From: Winogradskyella sp.
Lineage (GTDB): Bacteria; Bacteroidota; Bacteroidia; Flavobacteriales; Flavobacteriaceae
DNA: 64,000 nucleotides
Direction of reading: 5' to 3'
Assembly (NCBI RefSeq): GCF_013213975.1
Contig: NZ_JABSST010000004.1
Coordinates: 1-64,000, forward strand
The notes under the pieces are model-generated. The model ran no database searches. It was not told the origin of the DNA and saw only the letters and a list, made by a program, of their open reading frames with translations. Positions 8,762 to 18,139 of the stretch are shown piece by piece (within the stretch, counting starts at the first letter, position 1; the number at the start of each line of letters is the position of its first letter). The position numbers and the translations under genes are program-made.

Positions 8762-11209
8762 ATGAAAGTACTAAAATTTGGAGGCACATCCGTTGCTAAT
8801 GCAGAAAACATATCTAAGGTTATTACGATCCTTAAATCAGAATCGAAAAAGCAAAAACTTGCCGTTGTTGTTTCGGCATTAGGCGGCACAACAGATATGC
8901 TTATTAAAGCAGGTGAGTTAGCGACTCAAAAAGATAAAGATTACATAAAGGTGTTTCAAAATATTTCTGAAAGACACCATAAGACTGTTGAAGGCTTAAT
9001 TAAAGGACCTAGAAAAAGAACAGTTTTTAAGCAGATCGATGACATGCTAAATGATTTAAAGCAGATACTTCAAGGTATTTATTTAATCAATGAATTTTCC
9101 GACAAATCTCGCGATAAAATCTTAAGTTTCGGTGAATTGTTGTCTTCATACATTATATCAGAAGCATTAGTACAAATAGAAAAAAAATCTACATTAAAGG
9201 ATAGTCGAGACTTAATCATTACCGATTCTAATTACACCAATGCTAATGTCATCAGTAAAATAACCTCTGAAAATATTTCTTCATTTTTCAATAAAAACAA
9301 AGAACGAATAGTTGTTTTACCTGGCTTTGTTTCTAGCAATAAAGCTGGTGATACAACAACACTTGGGCGAGGCGGATCTGATTATACAGCTGCATTGGTT
9401 GCTGCAGCAATTAAATCATCTACATTAGAGGTTTGGACTGATGTAAGTGGTATGTACACTGCTAATCCTAAATTGGTTAAGCAAGCGTTTGCAATAGAAG
9501 AGATTTCTTATCAGGAAGCTATGGAATTATCACATTTTGGCGCCAAGGTATTGTATCCTCCTACGGTTCAGCCTGCATTACAAAGGAGTATTCCGATTTA
9601 TATAAAAAACACTTTTGAGCCAAAGGCAAAAGGGACTTTAATAACTAAAAAACCAAAATCCAAGAATGGTCCTGTTAAAGGAATAAGCCATATCGAAGAT
9701 ATAGCCTTATTAACTCTTGAAGGAAATGGCATGGTAGGAATTCCTGGATTCTCTAAGCGGTTATTTTCTGCGCTCTCAAGACATGAGATCAACGTGGTTT
9801 TAATTACACAAGCATCTTCAGAACATTCTATCTGCGTTGGAGTGTATAGCAAAGACGCTAAGCAGGCTAAAAGCATCGTGGATGATGAATTTGCTTATGA
9901 GATTTCATTGAAGCGTATTCAACCACTACTTATTGAAGACGAATTGGCTATTGTTGCTGTGGTCGGTGATAAGATGAAGAGTCATCAAGGTATTAGTGGG
10001 CGACTATTTAGTTCCCTTGGTCAAAATAATGTAAACGTAAGAGCAATTGCCCAAGGAGCATCTGAGCGTAATATATCAGCAGTAATTGCACATAAAGACA
10101 TTAAGAAGGCATTGAATACTTTGCATAATCGATTTTTTGAAAAACAAGTAAAAACACTAAACTTATTTGTTGTTGGTGTTGGCAATGTAGGTGCTATTTT
10201 ACTAGATCAAATAAAGCAACAGCAAGACTACTTATCTAAAAATCTGTTGTTAAACATTAAAGTAGTTGGCATAAGTAATTCTAGAAAAATGATCTTCAAT
10301 GAAGAAGGCATTGCATTATCAACTTGGACAGAACAGATTAAAAAAGGAAAAGCTAGGACACATAAATCGTTTTTTGAAGCGGTTAAAGCTCAAAATCTAA
10401 GTAATAGTATTTTTATTGATGTTACCGCTAATGAAGACGTTGCAAAAACCTATAAAGATTATTTAAAAGAAAGTATTGCAGTTATAGCATGTAATAAAAT
10501 TGCCTGTTCCTCAAAATATTCAGATTATCAAGAACTAAAGGAATTGTCAAGAAAGTACAATGCTTCATTCTTATTTGAAACAAATGTTGGCGCCGGATTG
10601 CCAATAATTTATACTTTGAATAACTTGATAAACTCAGGTGATACTGTAACGTCTATTCAAGCTGTTTTATCAGGAAGTTTGAATTTTATTTTCAATAATT
10701 TTAATGAAGAACGAACTTTTTATGATGTAGTTAAACAGGCGCAAGATGAAGGATATACAGAGCCGGACCCTAGGATTGATCTTAGTGGTGTTGATGTTGC
10801 AAGAAAGATACTAATTCTAGCCAGAGAAGCTGGATTTAAATTAGATCTCAAAGACATTAAGAATGAAGCGTTTTTACCTAAATCAAGTTTAAAAGCAGAT
10901 TCTGTGGCAGATTTTTATAAAACTTTAAAGTCTGAAGCTACGCATTTTGAAAGCCTTTATCAAAATGCAAAAGCAGAAGACTGTCAATTAAAGTATGTTG
11001 CTGAATTTAATAATGGAACCGCTAAAGTTGGACTAAAGGCAGTTGATAAAGAGCATCCATTTTATAATTTAAAGGGAAAAGATAATATTGTGCTTTTTTA
11101 TACCCATCGTTACCCAGAGCAACCGCTAATTATAAAAGGAGCTGGAGCTGGAGCTCAAGTTACAGCTTCAGGTTTATTTGCTGATATTATAACCCTTGGA
11201 CGAAATTAA
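8762..11209 (+). CDS. thrA: Bifunctional aspartate kinase / homoserine dehydrogenase
   Basis: The N-terminal aspartokinase domain begins MKVLKFGGTSVANAENI and has TTTLGRGGSDYTAALVAAA. ACT repeats follow at about residues 310-460 and are the expected site of threonine feedback. The C-terminal homoserine dehydrogenase domain starts near 465 (LFVVGVGNVGAILLDQI) and has GSLNFIF and EGYTEPDPRIDLSG. The ORF track begins at a TTG at 8753; I prefer the ATG at 8762 because the family starts MKVLKFGGTS. The protein is 815 aa. It is the first structural gene after the thr attenuator, and thrB begins 5 bp later. Confidence 0.96.
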   Translation: MKVLKFGGTSVANAENISKVITILKSESKKQKLAVVVSALGGTTDMLIKAGELATQKDKDYIKVFQNISERHHKTVEGLIKGPRKRTVFKQIDDMLNDLKQILQGIYLINEFSDKSRDKILSFGELLSSYIISEALVQIEKKSTLKDSRDLIITDSNYTNANVISKITSENISSFFNKNKERIVVLPGFVSSNKAGDTTTLGRGGSDYTAALVAAAIKSSTLEVWTDVSGMYTANPKLVKQAFAIEEISYQEAMELSHFGAKVLYPPTVQPALQRSIPIYIKNTFEPKAKGTLITKKPKSKNGPVKGISHIEDIALLTLEGNGMVGIPGFSKRLFSALSRHEINVVLITQASSEHSICVGVYSKDAKQAKSIVDDEFAYEISLKRIQPLLIEDELAIVAVVGDKMKSHQGISGRLFSSLGQNNVNVRAIAQGASERNISAVIAHKDIKKALNTLHNRFFEKQVKTLNLFVVGVGNVGAILLDQIKQQQDYLSKNLLLNIKVVGISNSRKMIFNEEGIALSTWTEQIKKGKARTHKSFFEAVKAQNLSNSIFIDVTANEDVAKTYKDYLKESIAVIACNKIACSSKYSDYQELKELSRKYNASFLFETNVGAGLPIIYTLNNLINSGDTVTSIQAVLSGSLNFIFNNFNEERTFYDVVKQAQDEGYTEPDPRIDLSGVDVARKILILAREAGFKLDLKDIKNEAFLPKSSLKADSVADFYKTLKSEATHFESLYQNAKAEDCQLKYVAEFNNGTAKVGLKAVDKEHPFYNLKGKDNIVLFYTHRYPEQPLIIKGAGAGAQVTASGLFADIITLGRN

Positions 11210-11214
11210 TATAC

Positions 11215-12135
11215 ATGAAAAGTATTAAAGTTTTTGCGCCTGCAACAGTAGCCAATGTGTCCTGTGGATTTGATGCTATGGGCTTTGCCTTGGAAAGCCT
11301 TGGTGATCAAATGGTGTTTACACAAACAGAAGACAACGGTGTTAAGATATCAAAAATTGAAGGAGCAAATTTACCCTATGACGTGGATAAAAATGTTGTA
11401 GGTGTAGTTGCGAAACAAATGCTAGAGGATTCTAATGCTAACTTTGGGTTAGACATACAGATATTTAAAAATTTCAAACCAGGTAGCGGATTAGGAAGTA
11501 GTGCTGCAAGTGCCTCTGGAACTGCATTTGCGGTCAATACACTATTAGATAATAAATACAATAAATTAGAATTAACACAATTTGCGATGCAAGGTGAAGT
11601 CACTGCTTGTGGCTCTGCCATAGCAGATAATGTTGCCGCATGTTTGTATGGTGGTTTTATTTTGGTTAGAAGTTATAATCCTTTAGATATTGTTTCTATA
11701 CCAACACCAGGAGAATTGATAGCTACAGTCATACATCCTCAGATTGAAATAAAAACAGCAGATTCACGCCAGGTTGTACCTGAAACAATTCCTGTAAAAA
11801 CAGCAGTTGCACAATGGGCTAATGTAGGTGGTTTAATAAGTGGCTTACACACCAAAGACTTTAATTTAATAGGTCGGTCATTGGTTGATTATGTAGCAGA
11901 GCCAAAACGAAAAGAACTCATCCCACATTTTGATAAGGTTAAACAAAGCGCATTGAATTCCGGTGTTTTAGGCGTTGGTATTTCTGGATCGGGACCAACA
12001 ATATTTGCGTTAAGTAAAGGTAAAAATATTGCGCATAAAGTGGCGAAGGCAATGGATGAGGTATATGTAAATTCTGGTATTGGCTATAATATATATGTGT
12101 CGCGAATAAGTAATAAAGGGGTTCACTTAGTATGA
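11215..12135 (+). CDS. thrB: Homoserine kinase
   Basis: A 306-residue GHMP-family kinase that phosphorylates homoserine with ATP. The family ATP loop is visible as PGSGLGSSAASASGTAFAVN near residue 90. The N-terminal FAPATVANVSCGFDAMGFAL and the C-terminal GVGISGSGPTIFAL are further GHMP motifs. It starts 5 bp after thrA, and its stop overlaps the thrC start (ATGA), which suggests translational coupling. Confidence 0.95.
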   Translation: MKSIKVFAPATVANVSCGFDAMGFALESLGDQMVFTQTEDNGVKISKIEGANLPYDVDKNVVGVVAKQMLEDSNANFGLDIQIFKNFKPGSGLGSSAASASGTAFAVNTLLDNKYNKLELTQFAMQGEVTACGSAIADNVAACLYGGFILVRSYNPLDIVSIPTPGELIATVIHPQIEIKTADSRQVVPETIPVKTAVAQWANVGGLISGLHTKDFNLIGRSLVDYVAEPKRKELIPHFDKVKQSALNSGVLGVGISGSGPTIFALSKGKNIAHKVAKAMDEVYVNSGIGYNIYVSRISNKGVHLV

Positions 12136-13430
12136 AGTATTTTAGTTTAAATCATGACGCGCCTGAAGTATCATTTCAAGAGGCTGTAATAAAAGGATTG
12201 GCACCAGATAAAGGCCTTTATTTCCCTAAGTCAATTAATCAACTTCCTAAGTCGTTTTTTGATAACATTGAGTCCTTAGATGATGTCTCTATAGCTTATG
12301 AAGCTATTAAACAATTTGTTGGTGATGAAATTCCACAAACAGATTTAAAAGACATATTAGAAGATGTTCTAAGTTTTGACTTTCCTGTTGTAGAACTTAA
12401 TGATTCCATATCGGCTTTAGAATTATACCATGGGCCAACCATGGCATTTAAGGATGTAGGAGCTCGATTTATGGCAAGATGTCTAGGTTATTTTAATGGG
12501 CAAAAAGAGACGAAAGAGAATGTAACAGTATTAGTAGCTACTTCAGGTGATACAGGTGGTGCAGTGGCGAGTGGATTTTTAGGCGTAAATGGTGTTGAGG
12601 TTGTTATCCTTTATCCAAGTGGTAAAGTAAGTGACATACAAGAAAAGCAATTAACTACCCTTGGTCAAAATATTACCGCCTTAGAAGTCGAGGGTGTTTT
12701 TGACGACTGTCAGGCTATGGTAAAGCGTGCTTTTTTAGACAAGGATTTTCATAATAAGCGAAAGTTAACATCAGCTAATTCTATAAATATAGCAAGGTGG
12801 CTTCCTCAAATGTTTTACTACTTTTTTGCTTATAAGGCTTTAAAACATAAGGGTAAGGATTTGGTGTTTTCTGTACCTAGCGGTAATTACGGGAATATTT
12901 GTGCAGGTATGATGGCTCAAAAACTAGGGCTACCAATCCAACATTTTGTTACGGGCACGAATGCAAATGATGTGATACCACAATATTTAAAAACAGGTAA
13001 TTACACTACTAAATCATCTGTTGCTACAATTTCAAATGCTATGGATGTTGGTGCACCTAGTAACTTTATTCGTATTAAAGAATTACATGACGGCAGTTTT
13101 GAGTTATTAAAAAAGAATTTATCCGGTTATAGTTATTCTGATGTTGAAACTCTAGAAGCGATCAATTATTTAAAAGAGCGTAGTGATTATGTAGCAGATC
13201 CACATGGTGCCATTGGTTATTTGGCATTAAAGGATTATTTAGCAGGAAACCGCAATGTTCAAGGTGTCTTTTTAGAAACAGCCCATCCCATCAAGTTTTT
13301 ACCTGTTATGCCAAATTCTATTGCAGATAAATTAGAAATACCAACTCAAATAAAATCAATTTTGTATCTTAAAAAGCGCAGCATTCAAATACATGACTAT
13401 GAACAGCTAAAGGACTATTTGCTCCCTTAA
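12132..13430 (+). CDS. thrC: Threonine synthase
   Basis: A 432-residue fold-type II PLP enzyme that converts O-phosphohomoserine to threonine. The PLP lysine lies in [14 protein letters not shown] (near residue 110), and the following [14 protein letters not shown] is the cofactor and substrate loop. The length fits the shorter bacterial form. The start overlaps the thrB stop by 4 bp. It completes thrABC downstream of the attenuator. Confidence 0.95.
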   Translation: MKYFSLNHDAPEVSFQEAVIKGLAPDKGLYFPKSINQLPKSFFDNIESLDDVSIAYEAIKQFVGDEIPQTDLKDILEDVLSFDFPVVELNDSISALELYHGPTMAFKDVGARFMARCLGYFNGQKETKENVTVLVATSGDTGGAVASGFLGVNGVEVVILYPSGKVSDIQEKQLTTLGQNITALEVEGVFDDCQAMVKRAFLDKDFHNKRKLTSANSINIARWLPQMFYYFFAYKALKHKGKDLVFSVPSGNYGNICAGMMAQKLGLPIQHFVTGTNANDVIPQYLKTGNYTTKSSVATISNAMDVGAPSNFIRIKELHDGSFELLKKNLSGYSYSDVETLEAINYLKERSDYVADPHGAIGYLALKDYLAGNRNVQGVFLETAHPIKFLPVMPNSIADKLEIPTQIKSILYLKKRSIQIHDYEQLKDYLLP

Positions 13431-13441
13431 AAGAACTTTTT

Positions 13442-15028
13442 ATGAAACACAATTGTATCCCTCAACAATTTCAAATCAACGAACTGATTCATCAATCGAC
13501 GTATTTACTTAATGGCGAATTAATAGAGTGGAGTGGTGAAACAACAGATATATATTCGACAATTTCTTCAACAGAAGATTACAAACCAACCTTATTAGGA
13601 AGTATTCCTACTTTAACAGAAACGGAGGCGTTACAAGCCTTAGATGCGGCTTCTGAAGCCTATGGGAAAGGACAAGGATTATGGCCAACTATGAAAGTTT
13701 TAGATCGTGTAGAATGTATGTTAAAGTTCGTTGAACAGATGAAAACCAAGCGCGAAGAAGTTGTAAAATTATTAATGTGGGAAATTGGTAAAAATTTACC
13801 AGATTCTCAAAAAGAATTTGATAGAACAGTCCAATATATTTACGACACTATTGAAGATTATAAGCAGTTAGATCGGGATAGCGCGAAGTTTCATAAGCAA
13901 AGTGGTGTCCATGCACATATAAGACGCGGTCCGCTAGGAGTAGTATTGTGTTTGGGGCCTTATAATTATCCTTTAAACGAAACCTTTGCACTTTTAATTC
14001 CCGCTTTAATAATGGGAAATACAACGATATTTAAACCTGCAAAATTCGGGGTATTATTATTATCACCACTTTTAGAGGCGTTTCAAAATAGCTTCCCCAA
14101 AGGTGTGGTTAATATTCTTTACGGCAGAGGCAGAACTGTTGCTACTCCAATAATGAAGGATGGCAGAGTTGATGTTTTGGCTTTGATTGGTAATAGTAAG
14201 TCTGCAAACGCATTGCAAGATCATCACCCAAAAAGTAACAGGCTAAGGATGGTTCTAGGATTAGAAGCTAAAAATCCTGCTATTGTTTTAAAGGATGCGG
14301 ATTTGGATTTAGCTATAGCTGAGTGTATTGCAGGAACAACCTCTTTTAATGGACAACGTTGTACGGCATTAAAAGTATTATATGTCCACGAGGATGTTGT
14401 TGATGAATTTAACAGGCGATTCTCAAATGCTGTTGACGCTTTGAAATTTGGTAATCCTTGGGATAAGGATGTTAAACTGACTCCGTTACCAGAGCCAGAT
14501 AAACCTGTTTATATTCAAGAATTAATTGATGATGCTAAGATAAAGGGTGCAAGTATATTAAATTCTAGAGGTGGTGAAACCACTGATAATTATATATTCC
14601 CGGCTATCTTATATCCTGTGACTAAGGATATGCGCGTATATGAAGAAGAGCAATTTGGTCCCGTAATACCCGTAATTCCTTTCTCTAAAATCGGCGAGCC
14701 TTTAGATGATATGGCTGCTTCTAATTATGGGCAACAAGTTAGTTTGTTTGGGAAAGACACTAGAACATTAGCGCCATTAATTGATACTTTAGTTAATTTG
14801 GTTTGTAGAGTAAATCTTAATAGTTCATGCCAAAGAGGCCCTGATGTTTATCCATTTACTGGACGTAAGGATTCAGCAGTAGCAACTTTGAGTGTTCATG
14901 ATGCGCTTCGTTCTTTTTCAATTAGAACGTTTGTAGCTTCGAAAGACAACGATTATAATAATGCGATTTTAAAGGAACTACTTGATTCTAACGCTTCAAA
15001 TTTTGTAAGTACTGATTACTTATTGTAG
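13442..15028 (+). CDS. NADP-dependent glyceraldehyde-3-phosphate dehydrogenase-like aldehyde dehydrogenase (GapN type)
   Basis: A 528-residue aldehyde dehydrogenase. [33 protein letters not shown] is the cofactor-binding region. [17 protein letters not shown] contains the general-base glutamate, and [11 protein letters not shown] carries the catalytic cysteine in the NGQRCTALK context typical of non-phosphorylating GapN enzymes. GapN oxidises glyceraldehyde-3-phosphate to 3-phosphoglycerate and yields NADPH. It begins 11 bp after thrC and precedes a strong terminator, so it appears to be the last gene of the thr operon. It could supply NADPH for threonine synthesis; that link is inference. 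Confidence 0.82.
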   Translation: MKHNCIPQQFQINELIHQSTYLLNGELIEWSGETTDIYSTISSTEDYKPTLLGSIPTLTETEALQALDAASEAYGKGQGLWPTMKVLDRVECMLKFVEQMKTKREEVVKLLMWEIGKNLPDSQKEFDRTVQYIYDTIEDYKQLDRDSAKFHKQSGVHAHIRRGPLGVVLCLGPYNYPLNETFALLIPALIMGNTTIFKPAKFGVLLLSPLLEAFQNSFPKGVVNILYGRGRTVATPIMKDGRVDVLALIGNSKSANALQDHHPKSNRLRMVLGLEAKNPAIVLKDADLDLAIAECIAGTTSFNGQRCTALKVLYVHEDVVDEFNRRFSNAVDALKFGNPWDKDVKLTPLPEPDKPVYIQELIDDAKIKGASILNSRGGETTDNYIFPAILYPVTKDMRVYEEEQFGPVIPVIPFSKIGEPLDDMAASNYGQQVSLFGKDTRTLAPLIDTLVNLVCRVNLNSSCQRGPDVYPFTGRKDSAVATLSVHDALRSFSIRTFVASKDNDYNNAILKELLDSNASNFVSTDYLL

Positions 15029-15039
15029 TTAATTAGTTA

Positions 15040-15077
15040 GATATTCATAAAATAGCTTTGGTTATTTTATGAATATC
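15040..15077 (+). terminator. Terminator of the thr operon
   Basis: GATATTCATAAAAT and ATTTTATGAATATC form a perfect 14-bp inverted repeat around a 10-nt loop, followed by ATAATAATTTTTA. It lies 11 bp after the gapN-like stop and separates the thr operon from the arg leader. Confidence 0.75.
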
Positions 15078-15129
15078 ATAATAATTTTTAATTGTAAATT
15101 AATTAGGAAGTCCGTTAAAAATATATTTC

Positions 15130-15303
15130 TACCTTTACACCCAGAATTAAACCATAAAAGCAGATAGCTTGTTAGTATTAACCTTCATATTTATTTTTAG
15201 CACTGTTGTTCTTCGCAATAACAGCAGAAGGTTACGTCCTATTTTCCGTCGCCCGTAAGGGTATGTATTTATTTTGGAACCTAGGTGAGTCCGGTTCCCT
15301 TTT
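15130..15303 (+). promoter_or_regulatory. Structured attenuator-like leader of the arginine operon
   Basis: A -7-like TACCTTTA at 15130-15137 would start a roughly 200-nt leader. Its segments can pair in alternative ways. AACCTTC (15180-15186) pairs with GAAGGTT (15227-15233), enclosing the stem CTGTTGTT/AATAACAG (15203-15210 / 15217-15224). AGGTT (15229-15233) can instead pair with AACCT (15278-15282). GGAACC (15276-15281) pairs with GGTTCC (15293-15298), followed by CTTTTC, a terminator-like stem. TTACG/CGTAA (15232-15236 / 15254-15258) is a further option. This 1:2, 2:3, 3:4 layout resembles an attenuator or riboswitch. The region is visibly less AT-rich than its surroundings. Confidence 0.6.
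15169..15258 (+). CDS. Candidate Arg-rich leader peptide (TTG start)
   Basis: A 29-codon frame from TTG (15169) to TAA (15256-15258) lies inside the arg leader. Its last 14 codons contain six arginines (CGC, AGA, AGG, CGT, CGT, CGC), ending R-R-L-R-P-I-F-R-R-P. Six arginines just before a terminator-like hairpin and an arginine operon is what an arg leader peptide would look like. Weaknesses: there is no ATG, the N-terminal half is plain hydrophobic sequence, and the Arg codons overlap the pairing strands rather than sitting upstream of them. Confidence 0.35.
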   Translation: MLVLTFIFIFSTVVLRNNSRRLRPIFRRP

Positions 15304-15346
15304 CAAAACATTTCAAAACACATTTTAACACTAAAACACAATTGCA

Positions 15347-15970
15347 ATGAAAATTGTTATTGCTGATAAGTCACATACGGTATATGCAGATATAATTTGC
15401 AAAACCATTGAAGATGCTGCGCAAGTAAGAGGTACTGGTATTGCTAAGCGCCAGCCAACATATATCATATCTAAAATTGAAAATGGGAATGCTGTGATAG
15501 CACTAAAAGACAACAAATTTGCCGGTTTCTGTTATATCGAATCGTGGAGTCATGGAAAGTTTGTAGCCAATTCAGGATTAATTGTTCATCCTGATTTTAG
15601 AAATCAAGGTTTAGCTAAGCAAATTAAGACTGTCATTTTTGAACATTCAAGGACTAAATTTCCTAACGCCAAAGTCTTTAGTATAACTACAGGATTAGCA
15701 GTAATGAAGATGAATAGTAATTTGGGTTATAAGCCTGTTACTTTCTCTGAGCTTACTGATGATCAATCATTTTGGAATGGTTGCCAGACTTGCAAAAATT
15801 ACGATGTACTTCAACGTACTGAGCAAAAGATGTGTCTGTGTACAGGAATGTTGTACGATCCAAGCAAGAAAAAAGGTAAAGAAAGTTCAAATCATAAATA
15901 TGATAAAAAAGTATGGACGAGATTAAAAAGCATCAAGCAATCTCGATTCCTTAAAAAGGATAAGACATGA
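15347..15970 (+). CDS. GNAT-family N-acyltransferase heading the arg operon (probable N-acylglutamate synthase role)
   Basis: A 207-residue GNAT protein with the acyl-CoA motif HPDFRNQGLA near residues 81-90. The stop overlaps the argG start by 4 bp (ATGA). The cluster has no argA or argJ, yet contains argB, argC, argD and argE, so this protein is the likely source of N-acylglutamate (inference from context). A C-terminal cysteine cluster is seen: CQTC (146-149) and CLC (163-165), then a Lys-rich tail. The cysteines could bind a metal. The acyl donor (acetyl- or succinyl-CoA) cannot be told from sequence. Confidence 0.7.
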   Translation: MKIVIADKSHTVYADIICKTIEDAAQVRGTGIAKRQPTYIISKIENGNAVIALKDNKFAGFCYIESWSHGKFVANSGLIVHPDFRNQGLAKQIKTVIFEHSRTKFPNAKVFSITTGLAVMKMNSNLGYKPVTFSELTDDQSFWNGCQTCKNYDVLQRTEQKMCLCTGMLYDPSKKKGKESSNHKYDKKVWTRLKSIKQSRFLKKDKT

Positions 15971-17148
15971 AAAATAGATTAGTTATAGCCTATAGTGGTG
16001 GATTAGACACCTCTTATTGTGCATTGAGTTTGAGTAAAGCTGGTTATGATGTGCATGCTGTTAGTGTTAATACAGGAGGTTTTACAAAAGAAGAAATCAA
16101 AAGCATTGAAACTAATGCCTATAAAATGGGTGTATCTACCTACAAGAATATAGACGCCATTAGTTCATATTATAATAAGGTAATTAAACACCTCATTTAT
16201 GGTAATGTTCTCAAAAACAATACCTATCCATTATCCGTGAGTGCAGAACGAATAATTCAAGCCATTGAAATTGTAAAATATGCGAATGACATTGATGCTA
16301 AATTTATAGCTCATGGCAGTACTGGAGCTGGGAATGATCAAGTAAGGTTTGATATGATTTTCCAAACTTTAGCGCCAGATATTGAAATTATAACACCAAT
16401 AAGAGATGGTAAATTAAGCAGACAGGAAGAGATTGATTATCTCAAAGCAAATGGTGTTGATTTGCAATGGGAAAAGGCTAAGTACTCCGTTAATCAAGGG
16501 CTTTGGGGAACCAGTGTTGGAGGAGAAGAAACGCTAACTTCTAAAAATCCTTTACCTGAGTATGCATATCCATCTCAATTAGAAAACTACGAAACACAAA
16601 ATATTGAGCTTCATTTTAAAGAAGGTGAATTGGTTGGAGTTGATGAATTTAAGTCTGAACCTCAGCATTGTATAGCGTATTTAAATAAAGTGGCTTCCAA
16701 ATTTGCCATTGGTAGAGATATTCATGTTGGTGATACCATTGTTGGGATTAAAGGACGTGTAGGTTTTGAAGCAGCTGCAGCTTTAATTACTATTAAAGCG
16801 CATCATTTATTAGAAAAGCATACCCTAACAAAATGGCAACTACAGCATAAGGAGTACTTATCTAGTTTTTATGGAATGCATTTGCATGAAGGACAATATT
16901 TAGATCCTGTTATGCGAGATATAGAAGCTTTCCTAAAGAACAGTCAATCCAAGGTTTCTGGAAGTGTTTTTGTTTCCTTAAAGGCGTATCATTTTTCCTT
17001 GGATGGTATAGCCTCACCTAATGATTTAATGAATGCCAAATTTGGAAGTTATGGTGAAGACAATAAAGGCTGGACCGCAGATGAGGTCAAAGGATTTATC
17101 AAAATTAATGGTAATCAAAATAGAATCTATCACCACGTAAATTCATAG
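15967..17148 (+). CDS. argG: Argininosuccinate synthase
   Basis: A 393-residue PP-loop ligase that joins citrulline and aspartate with ATP. The nucleotide loop is YSGGLDTSYCAL at residues 9-20. Family motifs HGSTGAGNDQVRFD and WGTSVGGEE are present. The start overlaps the GNAT stop, and argC starts 2 bp after its stop. It is the penultimate enzyme of arginine synthesis, with ArgH encoded at the end of the same operon. Confidence 0.95.
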   Translation: MKNRLVIAYSGGLDTSYCALSLSKAGYDVHAVSVNTGGFTKEEIKSIETNAYKMGVSTYKNIDAISSYYNKVIKHLIYGNVLKNNTYPLSVSAERIIQAIEIVKYANDIDAKFIAHGSTGAGNDQVRFDMIFQTLAPDIEIITPIRDGKLSRQEEIDYLKANGVDLQWEKAKYSVNQGLWGTSVGGEETLTSKNPLPEYAYPSQLENYETQNIELHFKEGELVGVDEFKSEPQHCIAYLNKVASKFAIGRDIHVGDTIVGIKGRVGFEAAAALITIKAHHLLEKHTLTKWQLQHKEYLSSFYGMHLHEGQYLDPVMRDIEAFLKNSQSKVSGSVFVSLKAYHFSLDGIASPNDLMNAKFGSYGEDNKGWTADEVKGFIKINGNQNRIYHHVNS

Positions 17149-17150
17149 TA

Positions 17151-18128
17151 ATGATAAAGGTAGGAATTATAGGAGGAGCAGGATATACCGCTGGAGAATT
17201 GATCAGACTTTTGTTAAATCATAATCAGGTTTCAATTGATTTCGTTTTTAGCACATCTAATGCTGGTAATAAAGTTTCTAAAGTGCATCAGGATTTGATT
17301 GGATCAACTGAAATTGGTTTTACTAGCGAAATTAATTCGAATGTAGATGTTCTCTTTTTGTGCTTGGGTCACGGAAATTCCAAAGCATTTTTAGAGCAAA
17401 ATAGCTTTTCTGGTCATACTAAAGTCATTGATTTAAGTAATGATTTTAGACTGGAGCCTAGCCAGACATTTGAGAATAAATCCTTTGTTTATGGTTTACC
17501 AGAATTTCAAAAAGAGCGAATTAAAACCTCAAATTTTGTGGCAAACCCTGGGTGTTTTGCTACAGCTATTCAATTGGCAGTTTTACCGCTCGCCAATGCT
17601 GAGTTATTAACCAATGATATTCATATTAATGCAGTTACTGGTGCAACAGGCGCAGGAACTTCTTTGTCTAAAACAACACATTTTACATGGCGCGACAATA
17701 ACTTTTCCTATTACAAGCCTTTTACACATCAACATTTGGGTGAAATAGAACAAACCATAAATGGGCTTCAAAATAGCTTTCAGTCTAACGTACATTTTAT
17801 TCCTAATCGCGGTAATTTTTCAAGAGGCATTTTTGCAACGGTATATACAGATTATGAAGGTACAATAGATGATGCTACCCAGTTGTATCAAGACTATTAT
17901 AAGGATGCAGCCTTTACTTTTATTTCAGAAGAGGCAGTGCATTTAAAACAGGTAGTGAATACTAACAAGTGTATCATTCATTTACATAAGCATAATGAAA
18001 AGCTATTAATCACAAGTATAATAGATAACCTACTAAAAGGAGCTTCAGGTCAAGCTGTACAGAATATGAACTTGATGCTTGGATTTAATGAAACTGAAGG
18101 ATTAAACCTAAAAGCCAACTTCTTCTAA
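17151..18128 (+). CDS. argC: N-acyl-gamma-glutamyl-phosphate reductase
   Basis: A 325-residue NADPH-dependent reductase of the ASADH fold. The N-terminal dinucleotide motif is VGIIGGAGYTAGELIRLL. The catalytic cysteine lies in NPGCFATAIQLA (near residue 132). GATGAGTS and HQHLGEIEQ are also conserved. It reduces acylglutamyl phosphate to the semialdehyde. It sits between argG and proC with 2-bp and 11-bp gaps. Confidence 0.94.
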   Translation: MIKVGIIGGAGYTAGELIRLLLNHNQVSIDFVFSTSNAGNKVSKVHQDLIGSTEIGFTSEINSNVDVLFLCLGHGNSKAFLEQNSFSGHTKVIDLSNDFRLEPSQTFENKSFVYGLPEFQKERIKTSNFVANPGCFATAIQLAVLPLANAELLTNDIHINAVTGATGAGTSLSKTTHFTWRDNNFSYYKPFTHQHLGEIEQTINGLQNSFQSNVHFIPNRGNFSRGIFATVYTDYEGTIDDATQLYQDYYKDAAFTFISEEAVHLKQVVNTNKCIIHLHKHNEKLLITSIIDNLLKGASGQAVQNMNLMLGFNETEGLNLKANFF

Positions 18129-18139
18129 AACCATAGATT

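Noticed and set aside
15276-15303. Hammerhead ribozyme in the arg leader (TGAGTCC resemblance)
   Set aside because: The CTGATGA and GAAA core elements are missing.
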